A stretch of 64,000 nucleotides of DNA from positions 558,001-622,000 of the forward strand of contig NRSV01000010.1 in NCBI GenBank assembly GCA_002286855.1. The letters are read 5' to 3'. Of this stretch, positions 11,937-22,912 are shown piece after piece. Every line of letters starts with the position of its first letter. Within the stretch, counting starts at the first letter, position 1. Source of the DNA: Bipolaris cookei. Its lineage: Eukaryota > Ascomycota > Dothideomycetes > Pleosporales > Pleosporaceae. The position numbers and the translations under genes were made by a program. The notes beneath the pieces were generated by a model. That model saw only the letters and a list, made by a program, of their open reading frames with translations, had not been told where the DNA came from and did not search any database.

Positions 11937-13129
11937 CACCAAACTAAGTCCAAAAATAATTTTGAAATAATCAAACTGTAGCTACAGATCTCAGTATTTT
12001 GTTTGATATCCTTTTGCTCTACGGACAGCGGCGAGGCGGCGCGGCATACTCAAAGTTAGCTTCGTAATCAAAGAATTAGGTATGGCTGACCACGCCTCGC
12101 GCAACCCATTTTCAAACTGCTTCCACTCAATATTTGTGTCGCCTATGTAGTCAAACTCGGGATAAAGCTCATGAAGTTTCTTTTTAAGTGCCCACCAGAG
12201 GTGCTCGATAGGGTTGAGATCTGGAGAATATGGTGGCCAGTCGATCGTTTCTATCCCATGAATTCTCAACCACTGTTGTGAGATTCGAGCAGTGTGGATA
12301 CGCGCGTTATCCCGCATAAATAGCTCGCCGGCTCTATAGTTCGGTAGTAGCCCTTCCTTAAGCGCTTTTAAGTAGCTCCGTGCCGTATATCCAGCTCGAC
12401 GCCGTGATGAGTCTCGTTTCATGATCACCAGAGGGCTACGGCCTACAACACCATCAGAACCTATCCAGATTGCAGCCCACACCATACGAGCGGGCTGCCG
12501 GCCAGTAGGAACAGCTTCTATCATCTTATGAGACCATTTTTGCTCTGGTAATCGCCATACCCAAGTAGCGTTATGGCCAGATCCGCGGGCGATACTACAC
12601 TCGTCTGAAAACTTCAAAATAGTCTGCCCACCCCACGTGAAATTACGCCAACGCTGCGCAGAAAGTAGACGTTTTTTAGCTGCGATCTTGGTGATAAATG
12701 GTCTGCGCTTTACTCCGAACTTATGGTAATCTATTTGAGCAAGTACTCGTTGAATTGTGGCTCGAGAGATAGTGGAGCGGCTGGTGTTACTATCCTATAG
12801 GTTGGCCTCGCGATATAGAGCGCTATATTCGATTCTAGGATTTCGTTTAACGACTCGAAGCAGCTGACGATGATCTCTACTAGTTAATTTAGGTGGGCGG
12901 CCTATCCGATCGCGCTTTATGTAGGTGCCTTCGGTTTCCCATCGGTGGATAACGTTGGATACTGCGCGTCGCGAGCAGCTCAGACGCGCCGCGATTTCTA
13001 TCGTTCCGCATCCAGCCTCCGCTTGTGCCAAGATATATATGCGTTGCGCTTCTGACAATTCACCACCTGGTATTCGACTACGCGAAATTTCAGTGCAAAA
13101 AGATCTCATTTGGATGGAGTTGTTTGGTG
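11937..13129 (-). mobile_element. Tc1/mariner-like DNA transposon (DD34E), probably inactive
   Basis: The element is defined by the transposase frame inside it. Weak terminal inverted repeats are suggested by CACCAAACTAAGTCCA at 11937-11952 and the reverse complement of 13111-13129, which reads CACCAAACAACTCCATCCA. They match with one gap and one mismatch over 15 bases. A flanking TA duplication is not clear on the left side, so the outer limits are uncertain by tens of bases. The element lies about 450 bp upstream of the SDH assembly factor gene. Confidence 0.6.
11991..13109 (-). pseudogene. Tc1-like transposase interrupted by one in-frame TAG
   Basis: Read from 13109 down to 11991, the frame is 373 codons with a single internal stop, TAG at 12795-12797. 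The N-terminal half has a helix-turn-helix (LSEAQR to RRAVSNVIHRW) followed by GRPPKLT, typical of Tc1-type DNA binding. The C-terminal half carries the DDE catalytic core. The first Asp is in KFSDEC, the second in MRDNARIH and the Glu in SPDLNPIEHLWW. I count 34 residues between the last two acids, giving DD34E. No frameshift is visible. CAG to TAG is the simplest origin of the stop, a C-to-T change of the kind made by RIP or by cytosine deamination. The copy could be recent, since almost all of the frame is preserved. A functional copy elsewhere could mobilise it. Confidence 0.9.
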
Positions 13130-13576
13130 TTAAAGAGGAGACTACTCTATGGGAATTGGGATGGTGGGGTAGGCCCGTGCTCAGGGGAACAGACTTTTGA
13201 GCTAGTACTGTACATAGATAGAATACCGCCAGCTTTCATATGCCGACATTCATCGGCATCCATTTGGGTTTCGCCAAGATTTACACTTAATTTGAAAGAA
13301 CATGGTTTCGAGTAGAAAACCCCAGAATATCGATCGCATAAGGTGTCGTTAACAAAATCATCAGAATCTATGCCGAATTCTGATGAAGGCATGCTATTGG
13401 GCGATATGTAGGAGTAATAGACTCTCTAAACCGATCAGCAGGGATCATTTTCGCGTTAGTAATCCAAGAGCTCGGACCAGTGACGTTTTCCATCGTCCTC
13501 GGTAACCCACCTCACTACCTCTCCACTGTAAAGTGCAATTGACACTCCTCCACGTACTCTTTCAATACACATTACA
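13130..13576. other. Intergenic region, promoter of the SDH assembly factor gene
   Basis: No gene is recognised. The last 100 bases are pyrimidine-rich and lead into the ATG at 13577 with the context attacaATGg. Confidence 0.45.
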
Positions 13577-14632
13577 ATGGCGTCTTCCAGAATTTTCACC
13601 CGCTCGTCGCGAGCTCTTCTCTCGCTCCAGCGCACTCAATGTCGCACTTTCAGCATCGCTCCACTTCGCAATGGCGAGTTTGATGCGCTCAACAAGCGCA
13701 CAAACGACACGTCGGAAACCTACCGCAAGTACCAGATTGAGAAGCCTCTGAACCCGCACTTGACCAACTCCACCTCGACCATTGCCAACAAGATGCCCTC
13801 TGTTGGCAAAGACTCTGCCCCACCAGAGTTAATCACTCAGGTGGACGACAAGTTTGCGCCAAAGGACTCTTCACCCGAAAACATCGAGCGCATGACTGGT
13901 GGCACACAGAGTAGCAAGGCTCAAGATGTGAGTGGAACCAACAGCGAGCTGGGTGTCGGCGAGATGGAAGGCGCCAAGTTCAAGGTTGAGCCACTGAAGC
14001 GGACGGGCGAGGACCCGAACACGATGCGTGCAAGATTATTATGTCGGTTCCTACGATTCCCCGGCTCGTGCTTCACATGATTTTTGCTCTTGTTTAAGGC
14101 ACCACAATGCATTATTGGAAATGTTGGCTAACGTCAAGTAGACCAGAGCCGCAAGAGGGGAACACTAGAGAGTGACCTCCTGCTCAGCACCTTCGCCGAT
14201 GCTCATCTCGCCACCATGTCTCCTTCTCTCATGCAGCAATATGACACTTTCCTCGACGAAAACGATTGGGACATTTACTACTGGGCGACGCAAGAACCTA
14301 CTCCCACGTCGCACGAGACAGCCGAGGGGGGTGGTTCGACCTTGTCTACCTCAAACGCACAGGGCTTGGATGCAGTAACGCAGACCAAGTTGCCAGAAAA
14401 GGACGAGCGCAAGAGGGACCCTGGAGAGGGCGAATGGGCGCAGACTGTAGGCACTTTCAAGCCTGCGTATAGACCTATTCCCACCAGGTGGAAGGGCAGT
14501 GAGATTCTTAGTCTACTCAGGAAGCATGTCAATGAAAGGAAGGCAGGCGGCGTGATTGAAGGTGAAGGCCAAAAGCAGCAGGAAGGCAAAGGTTTGGGCA
14601 TGATGCCTGAAGTCAAGAACTTTGACCAGTAA
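13577..14632 (+). CDS. SDH5: Succinate dehydrogenase assembly factor 2, mitochondrial
   Basis: The gene has two exons, 13577-14042 and 14142-14632, giving 318 residues. The 99-nt intron has a CTAAC branch site at about 14128 and the acceptor AAGTAG. The protein starts with an Arg/Ser-rich mitochondrial presequence (about 35 residues). An unordered insert follows, then the SdhE/Sdh5 domain: RARLLY before the junction, then QSRKRGTLESDLLL, and DENDWDIYYWAT. The Tyr codon of LLYQSRKRG is split by the intron, which supports the splice choice. The family inserts FAD covalently into the flavoprotein subunit of complex II in the matrix, through the conserved RGxxE-type face seen here as KRGTLESD. 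The tail after about residue 220 is longer than in yeast, as is common in filamentous fungi. It lies tail to tail with the galactanase gene, 119 bases between stop codons. Confidence 0.93.
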
Positions 14633-14751
14633 AGCGGTGCAATTCGTCTTGTTCCGCTGGTAGTATGTACGTCGACTGTAGTAAATATGTACACTGAATC
14701 CTTCCTCCCGTCTTTTCCTCGTTTCCCATTTCTCGTCTCTAGTCCAAGAAT

Positions 14752-15917
14752 CTAGATTGATCCAAACACGGCCAAACTGTTCATGACCTTGCCGTCATCA
14801 CCAAACATCAGATTCCATCCACAGCTGCTGCCCAAGCCCGCGTTATCAATCCACGCAGGCTCCCAGTAGAAAAGACCAGTACCCTTTCCACCCGAAGCGC
14901 CAGCCACGCGCTTAGCCACCTCCTTCATCCAGGTCGTCTGTCCATCCACGGAGATGGGAATGGACTTTGTATCCGAGGGAAACGGATACTTTGGATTCGG
15001 GCACCAAGACGGCCAGTTAGTCTGTACAACTCAAAGTCAGCACCAAGCAACTTTTACAAAGAAAAACACAGATCCAAACAGGAAGAAGAAGAAGAAACAC
15101 ATACCTCAACAACCATAACCTCCTTCCCATACTTGGCCGCCATATTATTCAACGACGACCCCAGCGCCGCCAGAGTAGCCGCAGCATTATAAAACGGATA
15201 ATACGACACACCCTGGACATCGAAATCCGCCAGTGACAGCCCCCCGCCCGATCCAAGCACAAGATCATACCACCACTTCTGCGTCTCCCAATTCCAGCCG
15301 TTGTCAAGATGAATCATGATTTTGGGCTTCGGACTCATACTCGATTCTTTGATCGCACGCGACGCCGATTTAAGCAGCGCGGCGACATTCGCTGCGGGAC
15401 CCGTGCTACTTCCTGAGAGTTTTCCTATGGGAAAAAGGAGGCCGGGCGTGATTTCGTTTCCGATGGAGACAAGTTTCAAGGGGACACCGTTGCGCTGGAA
15501 GGTGTCGAGGACGTTCTTGGTGTAGTCGTAGACTTGCTTGATGAGGGCTTCGCGGTTGAGACTCTGCCATGCGGAGGGCGTGACTTGTTTTGCGGGATCG
15601 GCCCATGAGTCGCTGTAGTGCAGGTCGAGGAAGATGCCTAATCCGGCGGCTTGGGCGCGTTTGGCGAGCTTGAGGTTGTAGTCGAGGTTGTAGGTGCCGC
15701 CTGAGGGGTTGACCCAGAGGCGCTGGCGGACAGTGTTTACGCCGGAGGATTTGAGGATGGTTTCGAGGGGTTGGACAGTGCCGGCGGAGTTTTTGTATTT
15801 TTTGCCAGCTGCTTCTTCGATGAGGAGTGAGGACCAGTCTACGCCTTTGTAGGGGAGCGCTGCGAGTACGGTGTTGCTGGCGCAGAGCAACGTCGAGATG
15901 AGGTGGGCGAGACGCAT
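14752..15917 (-). CDS. Secreted arabinogalactan endo-beta-1,4-galactanase (GH53)
   Basis: Exons are 15917-15105 and 15021-14752, separated by an 83-nt intron with a CTGAC branch site. The protein has 360 residues, close to the usual 340-360 of fungal GH53. It begins with a signal peptide of about 19 residues ending TVLA-A. The GH53 fold is marked by VDWSS, the NTVRQRLWVNP strand, LDLHYSDSWADP, the acid/base Glu in SIGNE (E155), and the nucleophile Glu in KEVMVVE (E271). It ends with FYWEPAWI and the C-terminal SSCGWNLMFG. The nucleophile codon is the last codon of exon 1. The enzyme cuts beta-1,4-galactan side chains of rhamnogalacturonan I outside the cell. TATATATT lies about 75 bases upstream of the start. 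Confidence 0.95.
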
Positions 15918-16621
15918 CGTGGGCGGTCGCGTCAGAGTGAGAGAGAGCGAAGGGTGGGTTAGAACAACTCTACGCGTAAAGGATGATGCTCAATATATAT
16001 CCAATGCCTGAACATCCATTTCTTGAGGTCCTGTAATACATGGCCCACGGACAAACGGCTGACACTGGTGATCCGCTTGCCTTATTTTGATCACATCGCG
16101 CTCCAGAACGTCGCAAAGACCCGAAAATAAAGTGTCGTGAACATTACTTCCGCCAATTAAACCTAGTGTCGCAAGACCCACTGTATAGACCTGCAGTGTT
16201 TCGAAACAGGTGACATGCTAGCTATCGTAGTGAGATGGGTAGCAATTCCGAACTCCAGACCCGGGATCATGTCCCGATGGGGCAACGCATGAGACGCGAC
16301 ACATGGGTAAAAGAGAACATGACTAGGAAATACCATCAACTACAACTTTTCCGAACCGACAACCTAGAAAGAATGTAAAATAACAAACAAATGCGATGCG
16401 ACGAAAAGCCTTCAGTTGGTCAAAGCCATCTTTGATATTTGGGTGGTTTCATTGAGTACATAGCAGTGAAGCAGTAGAGACTCCTTATTCCCTCCCTACC
16501 AAAAACAGCCCAGCCCGTTCCGAAAGTGCAAAGGAATTTATGTCAGGGTTCGTAACGGCATCATAACCTTTCGCTAAATACCTTTTTCGTAACCTCATTG
16601 CGCCCGCAGTAAAGCTCAAAT
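15918..16621. other. Intergenic region between galactanase and uS3 genes
   Basis: It contains the galactanase promoter on one side and the 3' flank of the uS3 gene on the other. I recognise no gene or repeat. Confidence 0.45.
15993..16000 (-). promoter_or_regulatory. TATA box of the galactanase gene
   Basis: On the minus strand the sequence reads ATATATATTG, about 75 bases before the ATG at 15917, with pyrimidine-rich leader sequence between. The position fits a core promoter. Confidence 0.45.
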
Positions 16622-17702
16622 CTACTGCTCACCAGAGTAACCCTCACCAGCTGGCTGGACCTCACCCTCGCCCTGCTCAGCCTGCCTGGCCTGTTCCGCT
16701 GCCTGTTGAGCGGCAATGGCCTTGGCACCATAGTCTTGCGACATGGGCTGGACGACGGGCTGCTCCTCCTTGGGCTCGATGATAGTAACGGAGTCGGGGA
16801 GAGACTTGGATGGGCCGGCCTTGCCCTCGGGGTCGGAGCCGCGCATAATCTTGACCTTGATACCGAGCACACCCTGGCGGAGCAGGACGTGGCGGGTGGC
16901 GTGGTCAATAAAGTCCTTAGCGGGCTGACCGGAGTGGATCATGAAACCGTCCTGCGCTTGTTAGTATGCCAATCCTAAAACGACGGTAGCAAGGATGCAT
17001 ACAGTGAACTTCATGCTCTTGGCACGGGCAGCCCTGAGCTTTCCGGAGACGACGACCTCGCAACCCTTGGCGCCAGACTCCATGATGAACCTCAGCACAC
17101 CGTAGCAGGCCCTTCGGACGGCCAGACCATTGAGAAGCTTGTATCGGAGGGACTCGCACTGGGCGACAGCGGAGAGACCACGGTTCTGGACCTTGGCGGC
17201 GTAGAGGGAGACGGAGTTCTCGGGGAACTTGAAGCGCTTCTGAATGAGCGAGGTGAGCTCACGGATGCGGCGACCCTGCTCTCCAAGAACCTCCTGGGTG
17301 TGTGTGGCGCGGATGATGATGTCGGTAACGGTGGGAGTGACGCGGACCTCGACGCCGGAGTAGCCCTCCTCGGCCAGCTCGCGCTGGAAGAACTCGTTCA
17401 GCTCGGCGTAGAAAACACCGTCTGTGGGTGTTGAGTTAGCCAACTATTTCTGTGTGCGCACTATTTCGACAACTCGCATCCAACACGCTACGGTCCTGGC
17501 GGCGAGAATTCTATGTAATTGTGCCTCGGATTCTCTCCAAATTCTTTCTTCTCCATCCTCTGACTACGGAAAAGGTATATCGTACCAGCAACGAACTTTC
17601 TCCTCTTGGAGCTGCATGCCGTCAGTAGCCATTCCTAATTGCGCGCTTGGCTGCCGCGGTGGCGAGCGGGAGTACTCACATTGCGGTTTGAGTGGTGGCC
17701 AT
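16622..17702 (-). CDS. RPS3: 40S ribosomal protein uS3 (S3)
   Basis: Four exons are predicted: 17702-17680 (23 nt), 17611-17586 (26 nt), 17421-17003 and 16951-16622. They encode 265 residues, the usual length for fungi. The first two tiny exons give the N-terminus MATTQTAISKRRKFVAD, which matches the basic start expected for eukaryotic S3. Without them the protein would start wrongly inside intron 2. The KH domain follows (GVEVRVTPT, IIIRAT, GEQGRRIRELT), then the C-terminal S3 domain (LAVRRACYGVLRFIMESGAKGCEVVVSGKLRAARAKSMKF, continued by DGFMIHSG) and an acidic/Gln-rich tail. The protein sits at the mRNA entry channel of the small subunit. Introns are 68, 164 and 51 nt. A cluster of 5'-end introns is typical of fungal ribosomal protein genes. 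Confidence 0.95.
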
Positions 17703-18085
17703 TTTGTCGAACTGTCGATGGGCGTAACTGAACTCCGGGCGTGGGTGTTCAGAAAAGTCGAGCCGTTGTTATCGAAGTCGAGATGCTCACATACGAAATC
17801 GACGTCCTTAGCGAGGTGAGTGCGCGCTAAGTAAAGCCCGGACCACCTAGATCACCAGCCACAGAGCTGATAAGATAGCCACAATTTGTCCTGCCACACC
17901 CAGACAAGCAGAGCTGTGAACTGGCTACAATTTTGTGGCTGATAATATGATAGAATATGATTTAACTTAATATAGTGATAAAACAAAGACATTCTGTGAG
18001 TTATGCCAGTGCGCCTGAAAAAACGCCGCCCTCCAAGTTCCGCATGCACAATGCGCCTTTACCGGTCTACTTTGCCTCGCCCAAA
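17703..18085. other. Intergenic region, promoter of the uS3 gene
   Basis: This lies between the uS3 start and the end of the SLC35F6-like gene. No separate gene is seen. Confidence 0.45.
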
Positions 18086-19426
18086 CTAGTGGTGTTCAAT
18101 CGGCTCCTCAGGTAGCAGAGGCTCGTGATGCCTCTCTACACACGCCTTTAGCGGTGGGCGGATCAAGTCATTGAACAGAAAAGTTCCGTACACCAACAAA
18201 GCAAAACCAACAACCTGCAGCCACTTGAATGTTTCCCAGCCAAGTCCTAGCGACACGATCCAGATGAAGAGCGTGCGGCAAGTATCAATCGTCGAGCGCG
18301 AAGTAGCAGAGACGGTGCGGGTAACAGAGAGACCGAAGAAGTTGAAGCCACTGCACAAAGTTAGTGGATATCGTACCAGAAGAGATGAAAATATACATAC
18401 CCAATACTGATCATGATCAATACCGAGGATACGGCGATGGCGCGGTAGTGGAACATCTGGTACAAGCCCTCTCTGGCGTTGAAGTATCCAGTTCTAATGG
18501 ACAAGTGCAAGACGATCATACCGATGAATGTGACCAGAAATCCAAAGACGCCTTCCCAGCCAACAACCTTGATGGGCTCCATGGAGTACTTCTCCATGAT
18601 CCTCTCCTCAAGCACAAATTGAGTGGCAGTGAAGATTTGTGCGCCAGCAATGAGCAGCACACCAATAACGGTCATGGCAGCTTGCGAGGCGGCCGCCTTG
18701 ACCTCTGATCCACCAGCAGAGTCATGAATCGACTGATGGCCAGGCGTCGCTTTGTCATCCCTAGTAATGGCACCAGCGAGTCCGACGATTGCAACACCCG
18801 TCACAACTACAAAGAGCGAGAACCACTTGTACAGTCCGAGATGACGCTTAAGGAACCACACACTGAACAAACCAACGAAGAGCACGAGCGCGCCTCTGGT
18901 CATCTGGTAGATACTAGCTGCGACAAACAGCAGTCCAACGTTCATGAGGGTAGTTCCAGCAATGTCGCAGCACGCCGGAAGCGCTAACAAGAAGATACTC
19001 TTTCCTTGCAGCGGGATCCTACCCTCATCATCGGGATGCACAGGCTTCAACGGGTTCACGATAGGAGTCGTCTCGCTAACATCCGAAGCCGGGGTAGCCG
19101 AGCCGGGAATGGGCTCGTAGCCTGCCTTCGCAGTCGCGTATCGCTGGTAGAGAGTGAACGCGCCGATGACAAGCCAGCAGCCCATCTCTCCAATAAACAT
19201 CTGCAACGTCTGGAGCACAGGCTGCTCAAAGTGTTCCTTTTGTTTCGAAGAGGGCGAGTCGCAGTTCTTGACGCATTGCATGTCCTGGTCACAGGCGTCA
19301 GCATCCCAGCTCATTGACTCATGGCAAGGGGGGTTGTCATACCTGATACTTTGTCAACAGTGTATTGCATACACCCGTCAACAGCATCATCGCCACGAGA
19401 AATGGCACTGCTGCTTTGACCGCCAT
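18086..19426 (-). CDS. SLC35F6-like integral membrane transporter (drug/metabolite superfamily)
   Basis: Exons are 19426-19343, 19284-18401 and 18350-18086, joined over introns of 58 and 50 nt. They give 410 residues. Exon 1 supplies the first membrane helix and ends KYQ. Exon 2 resumes with DMQCVKNC, which is the order seen in SLC35F6 relatives (LLTKYQDMQC), so this junction is well supported. About ten hydrophobic segments follow, including CCDIAGTTLMNVGLLF, YQMTRGALVLFVGLFSVWFL and the EamA-like repeat near LGLYKWFSLFVVVTGVAIVGL. A hydrophilic loop lies near residues 210-235. Members sit in lysosomal, mitochondrial or Golgi membranes. The transported substrate is not established and cannot be told from sequence. 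A di-acidic/His-rich tail (LPEEPIEHH) faces the cytosol by prediction. Confidence 0.88.
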
Positions 19427-20173
19427 GATGAAGATGAGTTGGAGCTCCCAGAGCTCACTAACGCTCGTAGAGTAATCGGATGCGTATCGGACGCAACGTA
19501 ATCAGCCGTTGCTTAGAAGGACGGAGGAGCGCTATGCGCAGGAGTGGTGGAGGAAGAAGGGTGGACAGAGGAGTGAGTATAGATAGTCTCGGCGACAACA
19601 GGGTGCTAAGCAGCTTTAAGCTCCAAGCTGGGACCCGTGATGGTTTGGGGCCGCAAGTGAGGCGCGTGAGGTTGCGCGACGAATGATGTAGGAGCCGCCG
19701 CACCAGCCTCGGCGATAAGAGATGGCGCTAGCGTTGAGCCCGGCGATCCCTCCAAGACTGATGCTTACTTACAGCTACTGCATGTGTAGTCTATTCATCC
19801 ACGATTATCCATGTTCCTATAGCTGTATACCATACAGTCTAATCGTGTTCAGTCATTCTACGTTTTCCATCCTGTACTTGCTGAACCAAGTTGGCGGCGA
19901 TGCAGACACAAAGATACGCTAGCCTCCACACTTGTCTCGTGCTTATTCGGGGAACCGGGGGACGCGTGACCACGTCAGGCTCGGTGGCTTCAGGAGCATT
20001 TCCATCCCCTGGCTCAAGCTCACAATGTACAAGGTTTCTTGTTCGACAAACAGCATTCTTTTTTCGCAAAAGATTATCTAAATGTACAACAATCTGTCTT
20101 TGCGCACTAGGTTCTATGTCCAGTCTAAATAACTCGCAATTAAAACTTTTAGCGTGAATCGCCCAAACCAATC
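19427..20173. other. Intergenic region
   Basis: Promoter of the SLC35F6-like gene and 3' flank of the MFS gene. The open frames here have no recognisable content. Confidence 0.45.
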
Positions 20174-21742
20174 TTACAAGAACCATCTGAACTCTGGGTT
20201 CTTTGGTCCATCTCTCAATTTCTCTGTCGACACGTCTTTGGCGGTGAGATTGACACCCTGGCGAGAATTCCTCCTCTTATTATCAATCATCATATACACG
20301 CCCAGCAGTACTGCACACAAGCAGCCCGTGGCTCCGAACGCCGCTGTCGTAGCCAGCGCAGGTATGTACTCTGGTGCATCTTGGGGTCTGAAGATGTTCG
20401 AGCTAACAACGCCCATTAAGTTTGCAAGCGGCACACCAACAGAGGTAAGTGTCACACGTTGGTTCTCGTCTGCGACGTTGTTGTTGTACCATGTAGAGAG
20501 CAGCACTGAGGGCGCAGATGTTCCCCACGTCATCATGAAGCAGGCATAGTAGGCGACAGTAAGCGAGTGCTCGACATCAATGGTGGCATAGATGATGAAG
20601 CCGATGAAAGTCAGGAGGAAGCCGAGGGCGATGAAGGGGGACCGGAGGCGTGTATAGTCCGAGGCAAAGGCCAGGATGAGGAGAACACAGGCGCCTACAA
20701 TGTTCGGTGCAACTGTGTAAAGGTTCGTCTTGATCTTGTCGTAGCCCAGTCTACCCACAATCTGCGGTAAGAAGAGCGATACCGATTGCAAGGGTACACC
20801 AAGGCAGATTTCGATGACAAGGAATCCGTATGTCGATGGTTCCTTGAAAATGCCAAGTGCGTCTTTCAGGTTGAACTTTTGACCAACGACGGACGAAGAG
20901 TCAATCTGAATACGAGTGAAGGCCAATTCTTTCTCCGCTTCATTAAGAAACTTAGCTTCGTACGCGTTCTTAGGGAGATACCAGTATGCGAAGAAGGAAA
21001 AGAGGACTGTGAGCGAGCCCTCAATAATGAACAGATACCTCCAGGAATCTAATGTTGACTTAATTTGAAACACGCCGAAGGAGAGGAGTCCAGAGAACGC
21101 ATTCGCAATGTTCGAGGCAGCGTAGAAGATAGCAAGGCGTCGTGCGAGTTCACCGCGGCGGTAGAATGTAGTCAAGTAGTAGATGACTAGAGGGAAAAAT
21201 GCACTCTCTGCCATTCCTGTTCACCCAGTTAGTCCATGAACATTCATATGCTCAAATTCGTGAATTCACACGCCACGTGACTTACCCAAAAACCATCGCA
21301 ACGCCATCATGCCACTCCAATTCTGCACACTGGCAGCCAACAACGTCGCACTGCCAAAAGAAAACATCATAATCGGTAGTACACGGTGCGGACCGTACTT
21401 CTTTCCCAGCATACCAACTGGGGGTGCAAAAATTACGTATGGCACGTAAAAGATACTCAGCATGATATTATACTGATTCCCTTTGAAGCCCAAGTCTTTA
21501 TCCATACCATCCGTTTTGGCATTACCTAGGTTCCCTTTGTCAAGAGCGTTGAAAAGGTACATGGTTGCGAGCATAGGCAAGATACGGATATCGAATTTCC
21601 ATGTTAAAGCCTTTTCGTGTTCGTAGGTGGGGAGGTGTTGTGTTGTGCCTTCGACGGGAACAGGTTGCTTGGACGATGAAGCCGAAGCAGTGACTTTAAG
21701 GCCGTCGCCCTTCGCCAACTCTGGGTCGTGGTTCTCCGACAT
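20174..21742 (-). CDS. MFS transporter of the anion:cation symporter (allantoate permease-like) family
   Basis: Two exons, 21742-21286 and 21216-20174, encode 499 residues. The 69-nt intron splits a Gly codon (FLG then MAESAFFP). The N-terminal tail of about 45 residues is hydrophilic. The first helix contains DIRILPMLATMYLFNALDKGNLGNAKTDGMDKDLG, the typical opening of Dal5/Tna1/Seo1-like permeases (LxxLDRxNxGNA pattern). Twelve membrane segments can be drawn, with a central loop near residues 240-290 and helices 7-12 after YGFLVIEICLG. Family members carry allantoate, nicotinate, pantothenate, biotin or small peptides across the plasma membrane. Which one applies here is unknown, and neighbouring genes give no hint. 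Confidence 0.9.
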
Positions 21743-22720
21743 ATTTTTTCGACCTGCGCGATTGCAATGACGGGGTTGTAAGATGCGAACTCAAGTTGTC
21801 CTCGAGACGAGGGTCCAACAGATTAGAGTGAAAATGAGCAAAAAAGGTAGAAGAAGAACACCACGAGACGCGACGGGGGAAGAAGAATTAAGGCCTTGGG
21901 AATCAGCAACCTTTTTGTACGACCGATCGGATCACCATCCGTACCACCCAACCCAACATGCTAGTCAGTCAATCGTACAATCTTTCTTGCCGTGGAGTTA
22001 CATCAACACGCTTGCCCTGATGTATCCGCTAAGCTCAATCCCTGTGCAGCCACATGTTCGCCGCGACGTAACCCTTTCCAGGTTTTGACCAATACCGCTT
22101 ATGTTATCCTCGTGGCACGCCTGCTGTGAGTGGTTAGAGGGGCCGCTGCAACGTTCAAGGCGGGATCGGCGTGTAAGGATCAGAAGGGGTTTGGGGTCGG
22201 ATGGGTTGCGGAGTGGAGATAAAGGGTTGGTAGATGATAAGAAACGGCCCGCTTTGGGAAGCGATTTCGGAGAGAAGGGCTTGAGGTTCCAACCATAGGG
22301 TCGCTTATTGGTCTGTCTGTTCGCAAGCACAAGATGATTTTTGTGCGCCAATATTTTTTTTCGATTGTGTTGAAACTTTTCTGTTGGTAAGTTTGTAAGG
22401 CTGAAGAGATTCATGGTTGTGGGCATGGTTGGAGTGAAGGTGGGGTAGGTGGTATGGGCTCCACTGATACTACCTTTCTCCGCATCACAAACGTGGACGA
22501 AGAGTTGGAGAAGGCGCTGCTGCGGTTCTGTCTCGAACAACAACAACGACAAAAAATCAGAAACATGGTATCCTATAGCTATGCCAGATCTCGACTGTGA
22601 AATTTCTCTCATTAACTTTTCTATATTTCTATGGAACAGTACTGCCCACGATGTATGTGACAAAACGGACAAAACGATCAGTCGTGCTGCACCAATATCT
22701 CGGCGCACAAAGAAGATGCT

Positions 22721-22774
22721 ACAAATAGACGTGACAAGAAACATGCAACAAATATACGTGACAAGAAACATGCA
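22721..22774. repeat. Two-copy 27-bp tandem repeat
   Basis: Copies at 22721-22747 and 22748-22774 differ at one base (G versus T). Each contains CGTGACAAGAAACATGCA. Confidence 0.9.
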
Positions 22775-22861
22775 TTCCAATCCTATACAGCTGTTTCTGG
22801 CAAATCTCCAGACCGTTAAACTCTCTCCATCTTATCTTGGCACTATTTAATGGGCGGGGCC

Positions 22862-22912
22862 CCGTTATCAGCGCGCTGTGCCTCGGCTACACAAGAAAGC
22901 GCGCGATAACGG
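22862..22912. repeat. Inverted repeat with a 15-bp stem
   Basis: The left arm CCGTTATCAGCGCGCT (22862-22877) matches the reverse complement of 22898-22912, CCGTTATCGCGCGCT, with one bulged A. The loop is 20 nt. Both arms hold GATA cores on the minus and plus strands. It is either a regulatory palindrome or a small element remnant. Confidence 0.7.

Noticed and set aside
12000..13110. Idea that the transposase is split by an intron at the TAG
   Set aside because: No donor and acceptor pair surrounds 12795, and the frame is continuous and family-like on both sides of the stop.
21998..22780. 260-codon open frame on the minus strand
   Set aside because: No domain, no splice partner, low-quality composition and it overlaps the 27-bp repeat; likely a chance frame.
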